DNA from: an uncultured Prevotellaceae bacterium
GTDB lineage: Bacteria; Bacteroidota; Bacteroidia; Bacteroidales; Bacteroidaceae
Assembly: GCA_902779455.1 (NCBI GenBank)
Contig: CACZBS010000002.1
Span: forward strand, 1-64,000
Reading direction: 5' to 3'
Length of the DNA: 64,000 bases
This document shows positions 55,857 to 63,632 of this stretch, piece by piece (within the stretch, counting starts at the first letter, position 1; every line of letters starts with the position of its first letter). A program made the position numbers and the translations under genes. Under the pieces are notes generated by a model, which did not search any database, was not told the origin of the DNA, and saw only the letters and a program-made list of their open reading frames with translations.

Positions 55857-56688
55857 CTTTATAGTACGCACCATCACTGGCGTCATCTTCGTCGCCGCTA
55901 TCGTCACGAGTTTCCTCAATCCAACGGCCATGGTATTCCTCTTTGCCGTCGTCACAGGTATGACTACGTGGGAGTTCTGCGGACTGGTCAACGAACGCCC
56001 CTACACCCACGTCAATCAATTCATCTCGACCGTTGCAGCCGTCTATCTCTTCCTTTCGATGGCCGGCTTCAATAGCGGCTTGACGCCACCCACGGTCTTC
56101 ATCCCTTACCTCGTCACGATCATCTATCTCCTCGTGGCCGAGCTGTATCTCAAGGAGAAGGACCCCATCAACAACTGGGCCTACACCATGCTTCCCCAGC
56201 TCTACATCGCCCTGCCACTCTCCATGCTGACCGTCCTCGCTTTTCCTGAGAACGGCAGCTATAGCCCCGTCATGCCCCTTTCCGTCTTCGTCTTCTTGTG
56301 GCTCAACGACTCGGGGGCCTATTGCTTCGGCTCACTCCTTGGACGCCATAAGCTCTTCCCGCGCATCTCGCCAGGCAAGACCTGGGAGGGCAGCATCGGC
56401 GGCGGACTGCTCGTCGTGGTCGTGGCCGTCGTCATCAGCTATCTGCTGAAGAAGTACGACCTTGGGGCATCGGGCCTCGATGCACTTCAGTGGGCAGGCC
56501 TTGGCCTGACGGTGGTGGTCTTCGGGACGTGGGGCGACCTTGTCGAGTCGCTCTTCAAGCGCACCCTTGGCATTAAGGATTCTGGCAATATCCTGCCTGG
56601 CCATGGTGGCATGCTCGACCGCTTCGACTCCTCGCTCCTGGCCATCCCGGCAGCCGTCGTCTATCTTTACACGCTCACTTTGTTCTGA
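55849..56688 (+). CDS. cdsA: Phosphatidate cytidylyltransferase
   Basis: A 279-residue membrane enzyme that makes CDP-diacylglycerol for phospholipid synthesis. About seven to eight hydrophobic segments are present, and the CDP-transferase signature is complete near the end (SLFKRTLGIKDSGNILPGHG followed by GMLDRFDS). The ATG at 55849 lies inside the ftsH 3' end (8-base overlap). Convergent with lpxB across a terminator. Confidence 0.95.
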   Translation: MNNFIVRTITGVIFVAAIVTSFLNPTAMVFLFAVVTGMTTWEFCGLVNERPYTHVNQFISTVAAVYLFLSMAGFNSGLTPPTVFIPYLVTIIYLLVAELYLKEKDPINNWAYTMLPQLYIALPLSMLTVLAFPENGSYSPVMPLSVFVFLWLNDSGAYCFGSLLGRHKLFPRISPGKTWEGSIGGGLLVVVVAVVISYLLKKYDLGASGLDALQWAGLGLTVVVFGTWGDLVESLFKRTLGIKDSGNILPGHGGMLDRFDSSLLAIPAAVVYLYTLTLF

Positions 56689-56701
56689 TTATAACGCACT
56701 T

Positions 56702-56763
56702 GTCACTTTGTCACTTTGCCACATGAGGGAAATCCTAAATAATGTGGCAAAGGGCAAAGTGAC
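56702..56763. terminator. Bidirectional terminator between cdsA and lpxB
   Basis: GTCACTTTG-TCA-CTTTGCCACAT (56702-56724) pairs with ATGTGGCAAAG-GG-CAAAGTGAC (56742-56763), a long stem with one small internal loop. The left arm itself contains CACTTTG twice, 9 bases apart. Confidence 0.7.
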
Positions 56764-56782
56764 ATTTTCATATTCTTAGCTT

Positions 56783-57949
56783 TCAGTCTGTCTGCCCCTG
56801 ACGGGTGCGGAGCAGTCTTGTCATGGTGGCGGCAGCGCATTGAGGGGCATTCTCGTTGCCCAGGCGGCGCCAGACGTCATCGTAGCCTTCGAGCATCTGC
56901 TGGCGACGTGGGCCGTTGAGGATGCTGTCCAGCTGGTGGCGGATGTTATCGACAGAGAATGAGTCAGCGACGAGCTCGCTGACCACCTCGCGATCGGCAA
57001 TCAGGTTGACCAGCGAGATGAACCTGACCTTCAATATGCGCCGTCGCAGCCATCCGATGAGGCGGGGCAGGGGAGTCTCGTAGCAGACCACCTGTGGCAC
57101 GCGGAAGAGTGCCGTCTCGAGTGTGGCCGTGCCGCTGGTGACGAGGGCAGCGTGGGCTTTGCTGAGCAGCTTGTAGGTGCCGCCGGCTGGCAACAGCAGG
57201 GCGTTGTGGCCTGTGGTGAACTGGTGGTAATACTCTGGCTCAATGGCAGGCGCGCAGGCGATGACGGCCTGATAGCCTCCGTTGGCTACGAGATCGTCAG
57301 TCGCTTCGAGCATAGCGGGCAGGTTGTCCTTGATCTCTTGGCGCCGACTGCCGCAGAGCAGTGCGATGATAGGCTTGTCGGGTTCGATGCCGTTGTCGTC
57401 TGGAAAGGAGTCATTACTAGCCTTCGCGGCTCTGAGATATTCGCTGACCTCGTCAGCCGTGGGATTGCCTACGTAGTGGATAGGGTAGTGATGCTTGCCT
57501 TCAAAGAAGTCGACCTCGAAGGGCAGGATGGAGAACAGCTCGTCGACGTCGCGACGGATGTTGCGGATGCGATATTCCTTCCAAGCCCATATCTTGGGCG
57601 AGATGTAGTAGTAGACGGGGCAGACGGCTTTCTCGTGTACAAACTTGGCAATGCTGAGATTGAAGCCCGGATAGTCGACGAGAATGACGACGTCAGGCTT
57701 CCAGCTGACAATGTCGGCCTTGCATCGGCTCATGTTGCGAAAGATGGTCGGCAGATGCATCAGCACAGGCACGAAGCCCATATAGGCCAGCTCGCGGTAG
57801 TGGCGCAGGAGCACGCCCCCCTCAGCCTGCATCAGGTCGCCCCCGATGCATCGGAACTGGGCCTCGGGATCCTCCGTCCGCAGGGCTCTCATCAGTCGCG
57901 AGGCGTGCAGGTCGCCGCTGGCCTCACCTGCAATCAGGTAGTACTTCAT
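56783..57949 (-). CDS. lpxB: Lipid-A-disaccharide synthase
   Basis: A 388-residue GT19 enzyme that joins lipid X and UDP-diacylglucosamine in lipid A synthesis at the inner membrane. It has the signature start YYLIAGEASGDLHASRLM, CIGGDLMQAEGG, VVILVDYPGFNLSIAKF, LLCGSRRQEIKDNLP and the TSGTATLETALF region. It follows surE by 32 bases, a linkage common in Bacteroidales. Confidence 0.96.
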   Translation of the reverse strand: MKYYLIAGEASGDLHASRLMRALRTEDPEAQFRCIGGDLMQAEGGVLLRHYRELAYMGFVPVLMHLPTIFRNMSRCKADIVSWKPDVVILVDYPGFNLSIAKFVHEKAVCPVYYYISPKIWAWKEYRIRNIRRDVDELFSILPFEVDFFEGKHHYPIHYVGNPTADEVSEYLRAAKASNDSFPDDNGIEPDKPIIALLCGSRRQEIKDNLPAMLEATDDLVANGGYQAVIACAPAIEPEYYHQFTTGHNALLLPAGGTYKLLSKAHAALVTSGTATLETALFRVPQVVCYETPLPRLIGWLRRRILKVRFISLVNLIADREVVSELVADSFSVDNIRHQLDSILNGPRRQQMLEGYDDVWRRLGNENAPQCAAATMTRLLRTRQGQTD

Positions 57950-57981
57950 ATCTCACTCCTCCTTCCTGTGCGTTCTCTTTC

Positions 57982-58758
57982 TTACTTCTCCACGTCCTCC
58001 TTCTCCCAGTCCTTCATCCGTCGGAGCGCCTCATAGGCCGTCACGTCGAAGGTGGTTGGCGTGATGGCAACATAGCCGTGCTGGAGGGCCCAGTTGTCAG
58101 TGTCGTCGCGCTGGGGCTCGTCGTTGACGTAGTGGCCTACCATCCAGTAGTAGTCATAGCCGCGCGGATGGTGGCATTTGGTCACTTCGTTAGACCACGT
58201 CCCATGCGCCATGCGGCACACCTTGACGCCGCGGAACGATTCGGCCAGGGGGAAGTTGACGTTCAGGCAGACCCCTTCGGGCAGCCCTTCGTCGAGCACC
58301 TGGCGGGTGAATCTCTTGACATAGGGGCGCAATGGCTCGAAGTCGGCATCGTCGCGATGGTCGCAGAGCGAGTAGGCCACGCTGGGGATGTATTTCATGC
58401 AGCCCTCCATGACCACGCCCATCGTGCCCGAATAGTGGGAGTTGACTGACCCGTTGTCGCCGTGGTTGATGCCTCCGAGTACAAGGTCGGGGCGGCGGTC
58501 GACAATCTCATGAAGGGCCAGCTTCACGCAATCGACGGGCGTGCCGTTCGACGACCATATCTCGACGCCTGGCTCGCGATGGCGCAGGGTCAGCTGTAGC
58601 GGAGTGGTGGCCGAGAAGGCGCATGAGAAGCCCGATCGGGGGCCCTCGGGAGCGCAGACGACGACGTTGCCCATCTCCCTCACCATATCGACGAGGCAGC
58701 GGATGCCCTTGGCCTGATAGCCGTCGTCGTTAGAAATCAATATCAGTGGTCTCTTCAT
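57982..58758 (-). CDS. surE: 5'/3'-nucleotidase SurE
   Basis: A 258-residue metal-dependent nucleotide phosphatase of stationary-phase and nucleotide-salvage metabolism. The metal site is in ISNDDGYQAKGI (residues 8-19), followed by VVCAPEGPRSGFS, SSNGTPVDCVKLAL and LGGINHGDNGSVNSHYSGTMGV. The predicted promoter (58929-58960) places a leader of about 165 bases in front of it that contains a triple hairpin array. Confidence 0.95.
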   Translation of the reverse strand: MKRPLILISNDDGYQAKGIRCLVDMVREMGNVVVCAPEGPRSGFSCAFSATTPLQLTLRHREPGVEIWSSNGTPVDCVKLALHEIVDRRPDLVLGGINHGDNGSVNSHYSGTMGVVMEGCMKYIPSVAYSLCDHRDDADFEPLRPYVKRFTRQVLDEGLPEGVCLNVNFPLAESFRGVKVCRMAHGTWSNEVTKCHHPRGYDYYWMVGHYVNDEPQRDDTDNWALQHGYVAITPTTFDVTAYEALRRMKDWEKEDVEK

Positions 58759-58814
58759 GTTGCTGTCGTTTTTTTCAGACTTCTTTATAACTAATAGTTA
58801 TTACGCCGCTTTGC

Positions 58815-58920
58815 AGTAGGAGGCGACGTGTCTCACGTCGCATCAATCTGCTGGATTGCGACGTGACACACGTCGCCTCAATCTACAGGATTGCGACGTG
58901 AGACACGTCGCCTCCTACTT
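58815..58920. repeat. 35-bp period array of three 19-base hairpins in the surE leader
   Basis: Palindromes of the form GCGACGTG-(TCT, ACA or AGA)-CACGTCGC occupy 58823-58841, 58858-58876 and 58893-58911, exactly 35 bases apart. The two 16-base spacers are also alike and self-complementary (CAATCT, 4 or 5 bases, GGATT). The outermost AGTAGGAG and CTCCTACT, and beyond them CTTTGCA (58809-58815) and TGCAAAG (58927-58933), make the block one long inverted repeat. It lies within the predicted surE leader. Confidence 0.9.
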
Positions 58921-58928
58921 GTGCGCTG

Positions 58929-58960
58929 CAAAGTTAGCGATTTTTTGAGGAATTTCCAAA
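58929..58960 (-). promoter_or_regulatory. surE-lpxB promoter
   Basis: Minus-strand TTTG (58957-58960), 20 bases, TAACTTTG (58929-58936). Transcription would start near 58922, just outside the hairpin array. Confidence 0.7.
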
Positions 58961-59015
58961 TGATTGTGACGGGAATGTAGCTCTGATTCCTCATTTCCTC
59001 CTCGTGCTGATGAAA

Positions 59016-59052
59016 GAAACGGTACTTTGAGGCCGACGAAACGCCGCTGTGT
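59016..59052. repeat. Degenerate copy of the AAAGCGG hairpin repeat
   Basis: GAAACGGTACTT, then a second core about 22 bases later (GAAACGCCGCT). Base by base it resembles the terminal hairpin at 40573-40607 in both arms and in the CGACGAA junction, but with several mismatches. Confidence 0.45.
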
Positions 59053-59163
59053 CATGCACACAGGACCCCCGCGAAGCAGGCGTCGGACCGTTTTGTTTTC
59101 AGAAAAAAGATGCTTCTTCAGAGATTCTTTGCCCCGAATCGCCGTTATTTCGAAAATAATGAC

Positions 59164-59171
59164 TACCTTTG
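59164..59171 (+). promoter_or_regulatory. -7 box for rnpB
   Basis: TACCTTTG, 7 bases before the inferred 5' end of the RNase P RNA. Confidence 0.6.
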
Positions 59172-59177
59172 CACACT

Positions 59178-59580
59178 GGAAGGCACTGTCACGGTCTGTC
59201 GCTGGCGTCGCTCACAAGGCGGGGCGAGAGGAAAGTCCGGGCAGCTAGGACGCTCCACTTCTGAAAGTAGAAGCAGTTGGCGACAGCTGGTAAGGGAAGA
59301 AGAGAACGACCGCCTCCTCCTGTTGATTCTGTCTTCAGGTGGTGGTAAGGGTGAGAAGGTGTGTGTAAGAGACCACCAGCCGACGGGTGATCGTCGGGCT
59401 GTTCCCGCTGGAGGCTGCAAGTTCATGTATACCATCGACTGAGGGTCGTCCGCCCGAGCAATGCGATGGAGGGTAGAACGCTAGAGACGCATGGCGACGT
59501 GCGTAGTAGATAAATGACAGACGCCAGTCCCTCACGAGAGGGAGTGGTACAGAACCCGGCTTACAGGGGCAGTGCTTTCC
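59178..59580 (+). ncRNA. rnpB: RNase P RNA, bacterial type A
   Basis: The catalytic RNA that matures tRNA 5' ends. The universal 5' core GAGGAAAGTCCGGGC (near 59229-59243) and the 3' core ACAGAACCCGGCTTAC (near 59550-59565) are present. The termini pair as P1 (GGAAGGCACTG with CAGTGCTTTCC), which sets the ends at about 59178 and 59580, a length of about 400 as expected. It lies between the divergent surE operon and the BrkB gene. Confidence 0.95.
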
Positions 59581-59628
59581 ATTTTCTCATTGTATGATTG
59601 TTTCAGCTTTTGAAATCCGATAGCAGAA

Positions 59629-60966
59629 TTGAAGATTAAGGAGATTGTCAGGTTTCTCAGGGAGGACATCTGGCGCACGCCCACAGAGACGATGTCGCCA
59701 GTGCGACGGCTTTGCTACGAGGTCGTCAAGGTGGTCGTGCTGGCCGTCAGGTTCTTCACTGCGAAGCGGGTGCTGACGCAGGCATCGGCCCTGACTTATT
59801 CTACGCTGCTGGCCATCGTGCCCATCCTGGCCGTCGTCTTCGCCATTGCACGCGGCTTCGGCTATAGTAAATATATTGAGGTGTGGTTTCGCGACGCCTT
59901 TGCCTCGCAGCCACAAGCGGCAGAGGTCATCGTGGGTTTCGTCAACAGCTATCTGGTTCATACGAAGAGTGGCATCTTTCTCGGCGTAGGCCTCGTCTTC
60001 ATGCTCTACACCGTGCTGATGCTGGTCAGCAATATCGAGCAGACGTTCAACGAGATATGGCAGGTGAAGCATCAGCGCAGCATCTTCCGCACGTTCACAG
60101 ACTATCTGGCCATGTTCCTGCTCTTCCCCATCCTCATCGTGGTGTCATCAGGCTTGAGCATCTTTCTGGCCACGATGGCCGACTCGCTGCCTGACTTCTT
60201 GCTGCTGGGGCCTGCCGTGAGAAAGCTCATCGATCTGTCGCCCTACTTCCTGATGTCGCTGCTCTTCATCGCCCTCTATGTCTTCATGCCGAACACGCAT
60301 GTGAAGGTGAAAAACGCCATCGTGCCTGGCATCTTGGCGGGTATCGCCATGCAGTGGCTCCAATTCTTCTACATCCACTCGCAGATATGGATGACGGGCT
60401 ACAACGCCATCTACGGCTCGTTCGCCGCCCTGCCGCTTTTCATGCTTTGGGTCCAGATTTCATGGACGATATGCTTGTTCGGAGCGGAGCTGACCTATAC
60501 GAGCCAGAACCTCGACTACTATGACTTCAACGCAACGACTGACGATATCAGCCACCGCTATCAGATCATGCTGTCGGCTCTGCTCATGTCGCGCATTTGC
60601 CGCAGTTTTGCCGATGGCGAGAGACCCTATACGGCTGACAGGCTTCGTCGCGTTACGGGCGTGCCCATCCGCATTGTCAACGACTTGCTCTACAGGTTGG
60701 TCAGTGCCCGCCTGCTCGTCGAAATCTCGCCAGACGAGAAAGGGGCCAGCTCAAAGTTCATTCCAGCCGAGAGCCTGGCCAACCTGAGCGTGGGCGTCAT
60801 GATCGACCGCTTGGAAGCTCAGGGCCACTGGCAGCTGGATCTGCCTGTCGGAGAGCTCTTTGCCGACGAGTGGGCAAAGGCCGTAGACTTAAGAATGAAC
60901 TATCTGAAGGCCTTGCGTGACATCCGTCTGGAAGACCTGCAAAAGAAAGGGAGTTTAGACGTCTAA
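59629..60966 (+). CDS. YihY/BrkB family inner-membrane protein
   Basis: A 445-residue protein with about six hydrophobic segments (between residues 30 and 290) and a soluble C-terminal region of about 150 residues with a winged-helix look (YTADRLRRVTGVPIRIVNDLLYRLVSARLLVEI). Motifs of the family: QASALTYSTLLAIVPILAVVFAIA and GSFAALPLFMLWVQISW. The start is TTG at 59629: the following KIKEIVRFLREDIWRTPTE matches the usual N-terminus, there is an in-frame stop at 59611, and the first ATG is only at 59692. Function unsettled. The stop lies within the terminator hairpin. Confidence 0.85.
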   Translation: MKIKEIVRFLREDIWRTPTETMSPVRRLCYEVVKVVVLAVRFFTAKRVLTQASALTYSTLLAIVPILAVVFAIARGFGYSKYIEVWFRDAFASQPQAAEVIVGFVNSYLVHTKSGIFLGVGLVFMLYTVLMLVSNIEQTFNEIWQVKHQRSIFRTFTDYLAMFLLFPILIVVSSGLSIFLATMADSLPDFLLLGPAVRKLIDLSPYFLMSLLFIALYVFMPNTHVKVKNAIVPGILAGIAMQWLQFFYIHSQIWMTGYNAIYGSFAALPLFMLWVQISWTICLFGAELTYTSQNLDYYDFNATTDDISHRYQIMLSALLMSRICRSFADGERPYTADRLRRVTGVPIRIVNDLLYRLVSARLLVEISPDEKGASSKFIPAESLANLSVGVMIDRLEAQGHWQLDLPVGELFADEWAKAVDLRMNYLKALRDIRLEDLQKKGSLDV

Positions 60967-60974
60967 ACTCCCTT
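60947..60974. terminator. Perfect palindromic terminator overlapping the BrkB stop
   Basis: AAGGGAGTTTAGAC followed directly by GTCTAAACTCCCTT, a 14-bp perfect inverted repeat with T-rich flank. The TAA stop (60964-60966) is inside the right arm. It can serve the convergent Nudix gene too. Confidence 0.8.
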
Positions 60975-60982
60975 GTTACTTT

Positions 60983-61384
60983 TTAAAGAAATGATTCAAT
61001 CAACTGGCGATCAGCGGCCGTCCATTCCAGGTCTTCTAACTCATCGCGCTCCAGCCAGCTGAAAGCTAAGTGGTCGTAGAGCTTGAAGGGCTTGCTGTCT
61101 CCTTTGCACAGATATGCCGCCACGGTGATCTGGAAGTCAGGATAGTCATAGTCGACCTCTCCAAGCTTACGGCCGACGAAGATGTCCCAGTCCATCTCCT
61201 CCTTGATTTCGCGCACCAGCGCCTCATGGTCGCTCTCGCCTGCCTCTACCTTGCCGCCAGGGAACTCCCAGTGTTCGGAGATGTAGGGATAGCGACTCCG
61301 CGTTCGCTGCATGCACAGATATTTCGGACCTTCGCCCGTACAGCCATCCTCAATGACGACGGCTGCCACAACCCTTGTTCTCAT
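60983..61384 (-). CDS. Nudix hydrolase, MutT-like
   Basis: A 133-residue pyrophosphohydrolase. The Nudix box GGKVEAGESDHEALVREIKE plus EM fits GX5EX7REUXEEXGU. It resembles (deoxy)nucleoside triphosphate pyrophosphohydrolases of the MutT/NudG group, which remove oxidised nucleotides. An N-terminal insertion (DGCTGEGPKYLCMQRTRS) is short. It follows pheS by 30 bases on the same strand. Confidence 0.88.
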   Translation of the reverse strand: MRTRVVAAVVIEDGCTGEGPKYLCMQRTRSRYPYISEHWEFPGGKVEAGESDHEALVREIKEEMDWDIFVGRKLGEVDYDYPDFQITVAAYLCKGDSKPFKLYDHLAFSWLERDELEDLEWTAADRQLIESFL

Positions 61385-61414
61385 TGCTGTGTGTGTTATA
61401 GAAAGACTGTTGAC

Positions 61415-62473
61415 TCAGTCAGCAGACTCAAACTCGCGCAGGAACTGCACGTCGTTCTCAGAGAACATGCGCAGGTCGGAGACGCGGTACTTCAGGTTGG
61501 TGATGCGCTCTACGCCCATTCCGAAGGCATAGCCGCTGTAGATCTTCGAATCGATGCCGCATTGCTCCAGCACGTTGGGGTCGACCATGCCGCAGCCCAG
61601 GATTTCGACCCATCCGGTGTGCTTGCAGAAGCCGCAGCCCTCGCCGCCACAGATGAAGCACGAGATGTCCATCTCAGCTGAAGGCTCCGTGAAGGGGAAA
61701 TAGGAGGGACGCAGACGAATCTTCGTGTCTGGGCCGAACATCTCCTGAGCGAATGAGAGGAGCACCTGCTTGAGGTCGGTAAATGAAACGTTCTTGTCGA
61801 TGTAGAGGCCTTCCACCTGATGGAAGAAGCAGTGGGCACGGGCTGTGATGGCCTCATTGCGATAGACACGGCCTGGGCAGATGACACGGATGGGGGCCGT
61901 CAGTCGTCCGTCCTCTGTGTGCATCTGTTCCATGACGCGAGCCTGTACGCTCGACGTATGTGAGCGCAGAAGGATGTTTTTCGTGACGTCGTCAGGATGC
62001 TGTGAGACGAAGAAGGTGTCCTGCATGTCGCGGGCGGGATGGTCGGCGGCGAAGTTCATCTTGGTGAAGATGTGCAGGTCGTCCTCCACCTCGGGGCCGT
62101 CAGCCAAGACGAAGCCCATGCGCGAGAAGATGTCGATGATCTCGTTGGTGACGATGGTCAGGGGATGGCGCGTTCCGAGCTGGATGGGGTAGGGCGTACG
62201 GGTCAGGTCGACAGTCTCATCGCCCGACTCCTGTGTCTGGCACTCTTCGCGCAGCTTGTTGATGCGCTCGGTGGCCAGAGTCTTCAGTTCATTGATCTTC
62301 ATGCCGACGGTCTTCTTCTCGTCGGCGGCCACGTTGCGGAAGTCCTGCATCAGGGCCGTAATCTCGCCCTTCTTGCTCAGATATTTCAGGCGGAGCTGTT
62401 CCACTTCATCTGCGTTTTTGGCGCTCAGCGTCTGTACTTCTTTCAGAAGTTCATCAATCTTGTCGAGTATCAT
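61415..62473 (-). CDS. pheS: Phenylalanine-tRNA ligase alpha subunit
   Basis: A 352-residue class II synthetase subunit. The N-terminal coiled coil (about 1-85) binds tRNA, and the catalytic core carries motif 2 (CPGRVYRNEAITARAHCFFHQVEGL) and motif 3 (GYAFGMGVERITNLKY). An insertion with four cysteines (CFICGGEGCGFCKHTGW) forms a probable zinc knuckle. pheT is not in the window, so the alpha and beta genes are unlinked, as usual in Bacteroidales. It starts one base after the stop of the AAA_28-CYTH gene. Confidence 0.96.
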   Translation of the reverse strand: MILDKIDELLKEVQTLSAKNADEVEQLRLKYLSKKGEITALMQDFRNVAADEKKTVGMKINELKTLATERINKLREECQTQESGDETVDLTRTPYPIQLGTRHPLTIVTNEIIDIFSRMGFVLADGPEVEDDLHIFTKMNFAADHPARDMQDTFFVSQHPDDVTKNILLRSHTSSVQARVMEQMHTEDGRLTAPIRVICPGRVYRNEAITARAHCFFHQVEGLYIDKNVSFTDLKQVLLSFAQEMFGPDTKIRLRPSYFPFTEPSAEMDISCFICGGEGCGFCKHTGWVEILGCGMVDPNVLEQCGIDSKIYSGYAFGMGVERITNLKYRVSDLRMFSENDVQFLREFESAD

Positions 62474-62474
62474 A

Positions 62475-63590
62475 TTATTCTTTATGGTTTTTCTTTGCTA
62501 AATTGTGATTGTAGTATTCCTGGTCGCCAGTGATGTCGCGTACCACATTGAGGAAGGGGGGAAACTTGACGGGCTCGCCGTCGGCAATGCCCTTGGTCTC
62601 GAGGATAACGAGGCCAGTGAGCGCGCCTTGATAGGTGTCCACCTCGAAGTATTGTCCTTGCCAGATGAAGCTGTGGCGATGCTTCTCAATGGTGGTGCAC
62701 TGAGGGTCTGCCAGTCCCAGCATCATCTCATAGAGACTCAGGTTGATCTGCCGCTCAGTGACGAGCTCCTCGTGGGCCGACGTCTTCTTCTTCGTCGTAT
62801 GCACATAGACGAACTTGCCGTCGAAGCCGCGCTTGCGAAGCCGCACCTCACAGTCGGGCTCGCTCTGCAAATAGGTCTGGACGATGTCGCTCTCGATGCA
62901 GTCGTCAGGCAGCTGGCCGTCGATCTCCACGATATACTTGCGCTCCTCCTCAATGGGCTGGGGCAGACAGAGCACACTGCTGATCTCCTTCAGCACGCGG
63001 CGCATCTTGGTGTCGAAGTCGTCGTGGTTGTTGATGACGCGCAGGTGGGGATGGCCCTTCCATGCGTGAATCACCTTTTTGTCCAAAGAGCGTGCAATGC
63101 GGAGTCCTTCCTCGTTCATCTGCTCGTAGCGCTGGGCGTTATTTGCCGTCGTATAGTATTGCTCTGCGCCGTCGGCTGCTGACACAAGGTGCAGCACGGC
63201 GTCATAGCGCTCACGCAGCTCGGCTGTCGTCGTGCCGACGGCCCTCGTGATGTCTGCCCACATCTCAGGTGCCATGTAGGCCGAGATGTCCATCGCACCG
63301 CGGTCGCAGACGATTATGCAGGGCTGCGAGCATTCCTGAGCCATCCGCTGGAATTTGTCCTCAAGGGCCAGCTGAATCTCGAGTGTCGCCTTCTCGCCTT
63401 CATAGAAGAATCCCTCGTTCTTCGTCAGGTAGTTCATGCCTGCCTGAGTGAAGAGCGTGGGCACTTCGGGGATGGTGAACACCTTGAAGCCCAGGCTTGA
63501 AAAGTGCTCAATGACGCGAACGAGCGCCGTTGTCTTTCCTGCACAGGGGCCTCCCGTGAGCACAATCTTTTTGATGTCGTTCATTGCCAT
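62475..63590 (-). CDS. P-loop kinase-like (AAA_28) domain fused to a CYTH domain
   Basis: A 371-residue cytoplasmic two-domain protein. Residues about 1-195 form an AAA_28/NadR-like P-loop domain with Walker A GGPCAGKT (13-20), IPEVPTLF, and DRGAMDISAYM. Residues about 205-365 form a CYTH triphosphate-tunnel domain with the ExExK motif in IEEERKYIVE and regular basic/acidic strands (CEVRLRKRGFDGKFVYVHTTK). The same pair of domains occurs in animal TTD14 proteins. Substrate unknown; a GTP- or phosphoinositide-like ligand is only a guess by analogy. It starts at 63590 (or 63584), behind TACCTTTG at 63609-63616, and is followed by pheS. Confidence 0.82.
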   Translation of the reverse strand: MAMNDIKKIVLTGGPCAGKTTALVRVIEHFSSLGFKVFTIPEVPTLFTQAGMNYLTKNEGFFYEGEKATLEIQLALEDKFQRMAQECSQPCIIVCDRGAMDISAYMAPEMWADITRAVGTTTAELRERYDAVLHLVSAADGAEQYYTTANNAQRYEQMNEEGLRIARSLDKKVIHAWKGHPHLRVINNHDDFDTKMRRVLKEISSVLCLPQPIEEERKYIVEIDGQLPDDCIESDIVQTYLQSEPDCEVRLRKRGFDGKFVYVHTTKKKTSAHEELVTERQINLSLYEMMLGLADPQCTTIEKHRHSFIWQGQYFEVDTYQGALTGLVILETKGIADGEPVKFPPFLNVVRDITGDQEYYNHNLAKKNHKE

Positions 63591-63608
63591 TATTTTTCAA
63601 TTGCGATG

Positions 63609-63616
63609 CAAAGGTA
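63609..63616 (-). promoter_or_regulatory. -7 box for the AAA_28-CYTH/pheS/Nudix operon
   Basis: TACCTTTG on the minus strand, 18 bases before the ATG. It lies between yraN and the AAA_28-CYTH gene, so these are separate transcription units. Confidence 0.6.
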
Positions 63617-63632
63617 ATGATTTTTAGTGAGT

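Noticed and set aside
58823..58911. Possible mini-CRISPR array (three repeats with equal spacers)
   Set aside because: The repeats are perfect hairpins of only 19 bases, the two 16-base spacers are near copies of each other, and no cas genes are present.
59016..59052. Strong claim that this is a full member of the AAAGCGG array family
   Set aside because: Only one degenerate hairpin with several mismatches; kept as a low-confidence repeat.
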